DNA of 64,000 bases from Streptomyces sp. NBC_00457 (GTDB lineage Bacteria > Actinomycetota > Actinomycetes > Streptomycetales > Streptomycetaceae). Below the pieces are notes generated by a model. It ran no database searches and was not told the DNA's origin. It saw only the letters and a list, made by a program, of their open reading frames with translations. Each line of letters begins with the position of its first letter. Positions within the stretch are counted from its first letter, which is position 1. Positions 58,573 through 64,000 of the stretch are shown one piece after another. A program made the position numbers and the translations under genes. The stretch is taken from contig NZ_CP107905.1 in NCBI RefSeq assembly GCF_036014015.1, positions 8,184,001-8,248,000 on the forward strand. Reading direction: 5' to 3'.

Positions 58573-59064
58573 ATGATCAGGGAGCCGCTGACCGGGAACC
58601 GAGTGATCCGTACCGTCCTGCCCGCCGAGGCGGATACCGTCGCCGCGTTGCATGCGCGGGCCCGGGCGACGTACTACCCGGGCGGTGTCCCAGACGACGG
58701 CACCGACTGGGTCGCCGCCTGGCGGGGTGTGATCGGGCGGCCGGACGCCCATGTGCTGTGTGCCGTCGAGTGCGGCCGTATCGCCGGTGTCGCGTCCTTC
58801 CGCACTCCTGAGGGCGCCCCCGCGGAATCGGTCACGCTGTTCCAGTTCCATGTCGACCCCGATCACTGGGGGGCCGGCATCGGTACGGCCCTGCACACGG
58901 CCTGTGTCGAGCAGTGGCGGGTCGACGGCAAGCGCACCGGCGTACTCGATGTGCATGTCGACAACCAGCGGGCCCGGGCCTTCTACGGGCGCCGGGGCTG
59001 GGTCGCGGAGCCGTTCGACGGGAGCCGTCATCTGCGGCTGCACCTCATGATCGACGGGGAATGA
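58573..59064 (+). CDS. GNAT-family N-acetyltransferase
   Basis: A 163-aa protein. VIRTVLPAEADTVAALHARA begins the fold, FQFHVDPDHWGAGIGTALHT supplies the acetyl-CoA loop (W-G-A-G-I-G), and VDNQRARAFYGRRGWVAEP closes it, a standard GNAT C-terminus. GTG or ATG starts a few codons apart are possible; ATG 58573 lacks a good ribosome site. The substrate is unknown. Confidence 0.88.
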   Translation: MIREPLTGNRVIRTVLPAEADTVAALHARARATYYPGGVPDDGTDWVAAWRGVIGRPDAHVLCAVECGRIAGVASFRTPEGAPAESVTLFQFHVDPDHWGAGIGTALHTACVEQWRVDGKRTGVLDVHVDNQRARAFYGRRGWVAEPFDGSRHLRLHLMIDGE

Positions 59065-59139
59065 AAACGGCCGCTTGAACGTTCACACACTCCGGCGGAG
59101 GGAGTCTCCGTTCCCGTAAGAGCTGGAGAGAGCCGAGAC

Positions 59140-59859
59140 ATGCGCGTCGAGATCTGGAGTGACATCGCCTGCCCCTGGTGCTACGTCGGCAAGGCCCGCT
59201 TCGAGAAGGCGCTCGCGGCCTTCCCGCACCGGGACCAGGTCGAGGTGGTGCACCGGTCCTTCGAGCTGGACCCCGGCCGGGCCAAGGGCGACACCCAGCC
59301 CGTGATCACGATGCTCACCAAGAAGTACGGCATGAGCGAGGCCCAGGCGCAGGCCGGTGAGGAGAACCTCGGTGCGCAGGCCGCCGCCGAAGGACTCGAC
59401 TACCGCACCCGCGGCCGGGACCACGGCAACACCTTCGACCTGCACCGGCTGCTCCACTTCGCCAAGGAACAGGGCCGGCAGGACGAGCTGATCCAGGTCT
59501 TCTACCGGGCCAACTTCGCCGAGGAGCGCTCCCTCTTCACCGAGGGCGACGAGCGGCTGGTGGAGCTGGCCGTGGAGGCCGGGCTCCTCGCGGCCGATGT
59601 CCGCAAGATCCTCGCCGACCCGGAGGCCTACGCCGACGACGTCCGCGCCGACGAGCGCGAGGCCGCCGAACTGGGCGCGAACGGCGTGCCCTTCTTCGTT
59701 CTCGACCGCAAGTACGGGGTCTCCGGCGCCCAGCCCCCCGAGGCCTTCGCCCAGGCCCTGACCCAGGCGTGGGGCGAGCGGTCCCCGCTCAAGCTCGTCG
59801 GCGGGGGAGACGAGGCAGAGGCCTGCGGTCCCGATGGCTGCGCGGTGCCGCAACACTGA
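59140..59859 (+). CDS. FrnE-type DsbA-family thiol oxidoreductase
   Basis: A 239-aa protein with GGAGAGAG upstream. The thioredoxin-fold active site C11-P-W-C14 is in WSDIACPWCYVGKARFE. The helical insert (~60-150) and the cis-Pro region GVPFFVLDRKYGVSGAQPPE are typical of FrnE/DsbA-like 2-hydroxychromene-2-carboxylate isomerase relatives. A C-terminal CGPDGC could form a second redox pair. There is no signal peptide, so it acts in the cytoplasm, probably in disulfide or mycothiol redox reactions or polyketide modification. Confidence 0.9.
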   Translation: MRVEIWSDIACPWCYVGKARFEKALAAFPHRDQVEVVHRSFELDPGRAKGDTQPVITMLTKKYGMSEAQAQAGEENLGAQAAAEGLDYRTRGRDHGNTFDLHRLLHFAKEQGRQDELIQVFYRANFAEERSLFTEGDERLVELAVEAGLLAADVRKILADPEAYADDVRADEREAAELGANGVPFFVLDRKYGVSGAQPPEAFAQALTQAWGERSPLKLVGGGDEAEACGPDGCAVPQH

Positions 59860-59930
59860 CATCAGCCCTGAACTCGCAGGTCAGGGGCGACGTATAAGGG
59901 TTCCTTCGCGGTACCACGTAAAAATACGCA

Positions 59931-61016
59931 ATGGACTACGACTTCATCGGGGCCCAGAGTGGAGCCATGGAGACCTTCGAGAGCCTGGTCCGTTCCGAGT
60001 TCGCCCCGAAGAGCACCTACCTCAACACCGCGAGCACCGGCCTGATGCCGGCCCGTACGGTGGCCGCCATGCAGGCTGCCGTGGAGGCTTCGGCAGCCGG
60101 GCGGCCGACCGACATGTTCGCCGACGTCGAGGCCGCCCGCGCCTCCTTCGCGCGCCTGACCCGGGTGCCCGGCCGCCGGGTGGCGGCGGGGGCCTCGGTC
60201 GCCGTCTACACCGGCCTGATCGCCGCCTCCCTGCCCGCGGGCGCCGAAGTCCTCACCGCCGAGGCCGACTTCAGCTCCACGGTGACCCCCTTCCACATCC
60301 GCGGCGACCTCAAGGTGCGCACGGTGCCGCTGGAGCGGATCGCCGACTCCGTGCGGCCCGGCACCGCGCTGGTCGCGGTGAGTGCCGCGCAGTCGGCCGA
60401 CGGCCGGATCGCCGACCTGCCCGCGATCCGCGCCGCCGCGCACGAGCACGGGGCGCGCACCTACATCGACGCGTCCCAGGCCACCGGCTGGCTGGACCTC
60501 GACGCTAACGACTACGACTTCGTCTCCTCCGTCGCCTTCAAGTGGCTCGTCTGCCCGCGCGGCGTCGCCTTCCTGGTCGTCCCGGAGGACCTCGGCGGTC
60601 TCGCCCCGGTCTTCGCCGGCTGGGTCGCGGGAGAGGAGCCCTGGGACAGCTGCTACGGCCCCGTCGAGGAACTCGCCCACTCCGCACGGCGGTTCGACGA
60701 GAGCCCGGCACTCTTCGCCTACGCCGGCGCCCGCCACTCCCTCGCCTTGCTGGAGGAGATCGGCGTGGACGCCGTACGCGCCCACGACCTGGCCCTCGCC
60801 GACCGCTTCCGCACCGGTCTCGCCGCCCTCGGCCACGAACCCGTGCCCGCCCCCGGCTCGGCGATCGTCTCCGTGCCCGGACTCGGCCGCCGTCAGCCGG
60901 AGCTGAGCAGCGCCGGAATCGAGGTCTCCAACCGGGCGGGCAACCTGCGCGCAGCCTTCCATCTGTACAACACGACGACCGACGTCGACCGCCTGCTGGA
61001 GGCTCTGTCTTCCTGA
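59931..61016 (+). CDS. Class V aminotransferase-like PLP enzyme
   Basis: A 361-aa fold-type I PLP protein: TYLNTASTGLMPARTVAAMQ, GASVAVYTGLIAASLPAGAE, ALVAVSAAQSADGRIADLPA, TYIDASQATGWLDLDANDYD with the Asp that binds PLP, and the Schiff-base Lys in SSVAFKWLVCPRGVAFL. It resembles isopenicillin-N-epimerase or cysteine-desulfurase relatives. The substrate is unknown. Neither ATG 59931 nor ATG 59967 (METFESLV) has a well-spaced ribosome site; I kept the longer form. Confidence 0.82.
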   Translation: MDYDFIGAQSGAMETFESLVRSEFAPKSTYLNTASTGLMPARTVAAMQAAVEASAAGRPTDMFADVEAARASFARLTRVPGRRVAAGASVAVYTGLIAASLPAGAEVLTAEADFSSTVTPFHIRGDLKVRTVPLERIADSVRPGTALVAVSAAQSADGRIADLPAIRAAAHEHGARTYIDASQATGWLDLDANDYDFVSSVAFKWLVCPRGVAFLVVPEDLGGLAPVFAGWVAGEEPWDSCYGPVEELAHSARRFDESPALFAYAGARHSLALLEEIGVDAVRAHDLALADRFRTGLAALGHEPVPAPGSAIVSVPGLGRRQPELSSAGIEVSNRAGNLRAAFHLYNTTTDVDRLLEALSS

Positions 61017-61073
61017 ACCACTGGCGCGGGCCCGCCGAGGACGCTAGGAAGGGGCATCAGGGGTGGTGGTGCC

Positions 61074-61679
61074 GTGGAGTCCACGGGCAATACGTCCGTC
61101 GAGCTGTCCGCAGACGCGGAGCTGCACCGGCGGCTGGTCTACGGGGACGAGTCCGCGCTGGCCGAGGCGTACACGGCGTACGGCGGCCTGGTGCGGCGCG
61201 TGGCCATGCGGGTCACCCGCAGTCCGGCCGCCGCGGAAGACGTGGCGCAGGAGGTCTTCGCCCAGCTGTGGAGCAGGCCGTACGCCTTCGACGCACGCCG
61301 TGGCTCGCTGCGCACCTGGCTGTCCATGCTGTCCCACCGGCGGGCCGTGGACTGGGTGCGCAGCGAGGCCCGGCACCGCAAGGACGCCCGCGCCGACGAC
61401 TTGGCGCTGCACGCCATCCCCGACACCGGACCCGGCCCCGACGAGACGGTCGTCGACCGGGAGCGCTCCCTGCTGCTGCACTCCGCGCTCGCCGAACTAC
61501 CGCAGCCGCAACGCGAGGTCGTCCACCTCGCCTACTTCGCCGGCCGCACCTACCGACAGGCCGCCGTGGAGCTGGGGATACCCGAGGGCACGGCCAAGAC
61601 CCGGCTGCGCACCGCCCTGCGCACCTTGGCGGAAACTTTGGCCGACCCACCCGACCCGGCGCTCGAAAGGGGCGCATGA
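61074..61679 (+). CDS. ECF RNA polymerase sigma factor
   Basis: A 201-aa sigma factor with a GTG start at 61074. Region 2: ALAEAYTAYGGLVRRVAMRV, SPAAAEDVAQEVFAQLWSRP (core-binding), and TWLSMLSHRRAVDWVRSEAR (-10 recognition). Region 4: LAELPQPQREVVHLAYFAGRTY, RQAAVELGIPEGTAKTRLRTAL (-35 helix-turn-helix). The length and the RTYRQAAVELGIPEGT motif match SigK-like (ECF19-type) factors. A zinc-finger anti-sigma gene follows 61 nt downstream on the same strand, so they form a sigma/anti-sigma pair. Confidence 0.92.
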   Translation: MESTGNTSVELSADAELHRRLVYGDESALAEAYTAYGGLVRRVAMRVTRSPAAAEDVAQEVFAQLWSRPYAFDARRGSLRTWLSMLSHRRAVDWVRSEARHRKDARADDLALHAIPDTGPGPDETVVDRERSLLLHSALAELPQPQREVVHLAYFAGRTYRQAAVELGIPEGTAKTRLRTALRTLAETLADPPDPALERGA

Positions 61680-61740
61680 TGGCGGGAGGGGTACTCGCAA
61701 CGGACAGGCACCATGAACAGGCACGGGGAGGAGGCGCGCG

Positions 61741-62742
61741 ATGACCGACGATCACGATGCGGTACGTGACCTGCTCGTCGCCTGGGGATTCGGCGTCCTC
61801 GACCCGGCCGACGAGCGGACGGTCCGGACGCACCTGGCCGGGTGCGAGAGCTGCGCGGCGGAGGCGGCACGGCTGCGGGAGACGGTACGACTCCTGGACG
61901 GGCCGCCGCTGAACGCTCCCGCACAGCCGGCCGACGGTGCGCTCTCCTTCGCCCTGCGCGCCCGCCCGGCCGCCTTCCGAGCCGCCGCGCACGCCGCCCC
62001 CTACGCCGCCGCCGTCGCCGGGCTCAAGGCCCTGCTGCCCGAGCTGGAGGGCCGGTGGGGCACACCGGTCGTGCACGACTGGGACGCGCACGCCACCGTC
62101 GCCCACCTCCTCGCCGCCGACGAACACCTGGCAGGCCGGCTGGGCGTCGAGGCGCGCGTGCCGCCCTCGCGGATCGAGGAGGGCGCGCCCTGGGAGGACG
62201 CCTGGAACCGCCGCACCGCCGATGTCATCGCCCACGAGCACGGCCGTACGCCCCAGGAGACCGTGGCCGACTGGGCCGCGCAGGCGGACGCGCTGCTCGG
62301 CACGCCCGAGGCCCGCGACGCCGAACTCGCCGCACGCGCCATGACGTTGATGGGGATGCGGCTGCCCGTCGCCGATCACTTCCTGGTGCGCGCCTTCGAG
62401 ACGTGGATCCACACCGACGACATCGGCCGCGCCCTCGGCCTCGCCGTCCCGCCGCCGCCCCAGGAGCACTTGGGGCAGCTGGTCCGCCTCGCCGTCCGGG
62501 TCCTCGGCCTGTCCCTCGGACCCACCGCGCCCCCGGTGCTGTTCTCGGTCATCGGGGGCGAGGAGTGGGTGCTGGGCTCGGATGCCGAGCCCGTACAGGC
62601 CGAACTCACCCTCGACCCCGTCGACTTCTGCCTGCTCGTCGGCGGGCGGTACGCGCCTGAGACGGTGCCGAGGGGAGAAACGGGCGACGCGGCCGCCGTA
62701 CGGAACGTACTGGAGCGGGCCGCGTCGCTGTCGTGGCTGTGA
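61741..62742 (+). CDS. Anti-sigma factor fused to an MDMPI (mycothiol-dependent) domain
   Basis: A 333-aa protein with GGGAGGAGG before ATG 61741. The N-terminal ~60 residues hold the zinc anti-sigma motif H31-x3-C35-x2-C38 (THLAGCESC) in the order typical of ZAS domains. From ~75 to 240 comes a maleylpyruvate-isomerase/DinB-like bundle, with metal-binding His residues in DWDAHATVAHLLAADEHLA and VRAFETWIHTDDIGRALG. A C-terminal MDMPI_C-like beta domain follows (VLFSVIGGEEWVLGSDAEP). It should hold the upstream ECF factor inactive. The fused domain may sense mycothiol or thiol state, which is inference. It is soluble, without a membrane segment. Confidence 0.88.
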   Translation: MTDDHDAVRDLLVAWGFGVLDPADERTVRTHLAGCESCAAEAARLRETVRLLDGPPLNAPAQPADGALSFALRARPAAFRAAAHAAPYAAAVAGLKALLPELEGRWGTPVVHDWDAHATVAHLLAADEHLAGRLGVEARVPPSRIEEGAPWEDAWNRRTADVIAHEHGRTPQETVADWAAQADALLGTPEARDAELAARAMTLMGMRLPVADHFLVRAFETWIHTDDIGRALGLAVPPPPQEHLGQLVRLAVRVLGLSLGPTAPPVLFSVIGGEEWVLGSDAEPVQAELTLDPVDFCLLVGGRYAPETVPRGETGDAAAVRNVLERAASLSWL

Positions 62743-62758
62743 GATCACTTCACGGAGA

Positions 62759-63652
62759 TCACTTCACCGGCGTGAAGTCCCTCGCGCCGATGAACTCCGG
62801 ACGCCGGATCGGTGCCGCGAACGGCTCGACCGCCGCGTTCTCCACGCTGTTGAACACGATGAACACGTTGCTGCGCGGGAACGGCGTGATGTTGTCGCCC
62901 GACCCGTGCATGCAGTTGCAGTCGAACCAGGTCGCCGAACCAGCCCGGCCGGTGAACAGCTTGATGCCGTACTCACCGGCCATCGAGGTCAGCGCCTCGT
63001 CGGACGGGGTGCCCGCGTCCTGCATCTGGAGGGACTGCTTGTAGTTGTCCTTCGGCGTTGCCCCCGCGCACCCGAGGAACGTCTTGTGCGACCCCGGCAT
63101 GATCATGAGGCCGCCGTTGGTGTCGTAGTTCTCGGTCAGCGCGATCGAGACGGACACCGTGCGCATGTTCGGCAGACCGTCCTCGGCGTGCCAGGTCTCG
63201 AAGTCGGAGTGCCAGTAGAAGCCGCTGGCCCCGAAGCCGGGCTTCACGTTGATCCGCGACTGGTGGACGTACACGTCCGAGCCGAGGATCTGCCGGGCCC
63301 GTCCGACGACCCGCTCGTCCCGCACCAGCGCGGCGAACACCTCGCTGATCCGGTGCACTTCGAAGACCGAGCGGATCTCCTGGGACTTGGGCTCGACGAT
63401 GGACCGCTCGTCGGCGCGGATCGCCGGGTCGGTGACGAGCCGCTCCAGCTCCTGCCGGTAGACGGTGACTTCGTCGTCGGTGACGATCTGCTCGAGAGCG
63501 AAGAAGCCGTCCCGCTCGAACGCCTGGAGATCGGCCGCCGAGAAGGGTCCCGGCGTGCCGGGAGCCGACCAGACGACCGGGTCCTTGCGGGGGACGGCCA
63601 CCTCGGCGGCGCCTCGGGTGGGGTACAGGTCCGTGATCGTGGTCATGGTCAT
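62759..63652 (-). CDS. ectD: Ectoine 5-hydroxylase
   Basis: A 297-aa Fe(II)/2-oxoglutarate dioxygenase converting ectoine to 5-hydroxyectoine, an osmo- and thermoprotectant. The iron ligands H148-x-D150 are in GFYWHSDFETWHAEDGLPNMR, which also contains the EctD signature, and H249 in FDCNCMHGSGDNITPFPRSN. PGSHKTF carries the 2-oxoglutarate-side residues. The start is MTMTTITDLYP; the third residue Met is an alternative. It begins 6 nt after the ectC stop, as in the usual ectABCD order. Confidence 0.96.
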   Translation of the reverse strand: MTMTTITDLYPTRGAAEVAVPRKDPVVWSAPGTPGPFSAADLQAFERDGFFALEQIVTDDEVTVYRQELERLVTDPAIRADERSIVEPKSQEIRSVFEVHRISEVFAALVRDERVVGRARQILGSDVYVHQSRINVKPGFGASGFYWHSDFETWHAEDGLPNMRTVSVSIALTENYDTNGGLMIMPGSHKTFLGCAGATPKDNYKQSLQMQDAGTPSDEALTSMAGEYGIKLFTGRAGSATWFDCNCMHGSGDNITPFPRSNVFIVFNSVENAAVEPFAAPIRRPEFIGARDFTPVK

Positions 63653-63658
63653 GAGGTG

Positions 63659-64000
63659 TCAGCCCTCCTCGGTCAGCAGCGGGTATACGCCGTTCTCGTC
63701 ATGGTCCTCCCGGCCGGTCACGGGCGGGTTGAAGACACAGATGCAGCGGAAGTCCTCCTTGATCCGCATCGTGTGCCGCTCGTGACCGTCGAGGAGGTAC
63801 ATGGTCCCGGGCGTGATCGTGTACTTCCGCCCGGTCTCGTCGTCGGTCAGCTCGGCCTCGCCCTGCACGCATACGACGGCCTCGATGTGGTTCGCGTACC
63901 ACATCGACGTCTCCGTACCCGCGTACAGGATCGTCTCGTGCAGGGAGAAGCCGACCTTCTCCTTGGCGAGGACGATGCGCTTGCTCTCCCAGGTGCCGGA
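63659..64000 (-). CDS. ectC: L-ectoine synthase, 3' part (gene runs off the window)
   Basis: The last 113 codons are present; the 5' end is beyond 64000. The cupin-fold enzyme cyclises N-gamma-acetyl-diaminobutyrate to ectoine. Recognisable segments are [20 protein letters not shown] then [31 protein letters not shown], then [20 protein letters not shown] and the end [22 protein letters not shown]. The Glu, Tyr and His residues of the iron and substrate site are in these stretches. ectA and ectB should lie to the right. Confidence 0.96.
   Translation of the reverse strand, partial: SGTWESKRIVLAKEKVGFSLHETILYAGTETSMWYANHIEAVVCVQGEAELTDDETGRKYTITPGTMYLLDGHERHTMRIKEDFRCICVFNPPVTGREDHDENGVYPLLTEEG

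Noticed and set aside
1..64000. CRISPR arrays, prophage, integrase or complete insertion sequence
   Set aside because: No regularly spaced identical repeats, transposase, integrase or phage structural genes were recognised anywhere in the window.

Overview
The window reads as a piece of a Streptomyces chromosome. It is very GC-rich with G/C in most third codon positions, uses GTG and TTG starts freely, and has many 4-nt ATGA/GTGA gene overlaps. It carries two genes with mycothiol-dependent (MDMPI/DinB-like) domains, sugar ABC transporters without their own ATPase gene (Streptomyces usually share MsiK), and the end of an ectoine/hydroxyectoine operon. Genus assignment is inference from these traits, not from a search.

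Layout. 0-9.2 kb: conserved actinobacterial genes, two divergent antibiotic-biosynthesis-monooxygenase (ABM) genes around a MerR-type palindrome, an ArsR/SRPBCC pair, a secreted ExeM/NucH-type nuclease with a repeat-rich promoter, and a Tat-exported PhoX-family phosphatase behind a two-unit PHO box. 9.2-11.3 kb: three tandem Y-RNA-like genes, two of them holding a tRNA-like domain whose halves are in circularly permuted order, followed by the Ro60 orthologue (rsr) and a strong hairpin. 11.3-14.6 kb: a GntR regulator with ACC deaminase (acdS) and a two-domain TerD protein. 14.6-20 kb: a repeat block, then a DeoR-controlled ABC uptake operon with a zinc alcohol dehydrogenase (polyol type).

20-57 kb is dominated by pectin use. 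Secreted or exported enzymes are three PL1 pectate lyases, a PL9 lyase, a PL4 rhamnogalacturonan lyase, a CE8 pectinesterase, a CE12 rhamnogalacturonan acetylesterase and a double GH43 arabinan-type hydrolase. Uptake is by two permeases plus a lipoprotein binding protein. Intracellular enzymes are a GH43, a Gfo/Idh oxidoreductase, a DUF6807 protein and an alpha/beta hydrolase. Two non-phosphorylative routes can be drawn: uronate dehydrogenase (udh) plus 5-dehydro-4-deoxyglucarate dehydratase (kdgD) for uronates, and an IlvD/EDD L-arabinonate-type dehydratase plus a second DHDPS-family enzyme for L-arabinose. Both would end in alpha-ketoglutarate semialdehyde, and an aldehyde dehydrogenase of the matching class lies at 56.3 kb next to an IclR regulator. 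Genes from 26.5 to 35.9 kb run on one strand and mostly overlap by 1-4 nt, so a secreted lyase is translationally coupled to transporter and cytoplasmic genes.

48.5-64 kb: a SigE-type sigma factor with a membrane partner, a purine permease, a penicillin-binding protein, a LuxR-type two-component pair whose kinase lacks the phospho-acceptor region and carries a dispersed repeat inside its gene, small acetyltransferases, a FrnE/DsbA protein, a class-V aminotransferase-like protein, an ECF sigma factor with an anti-sigma protein fused to an MDMPI domain, and ectD plus a truncated ectC at the right edge. Six copies of a roughly 30-bp dispersed repeat lie along the window.
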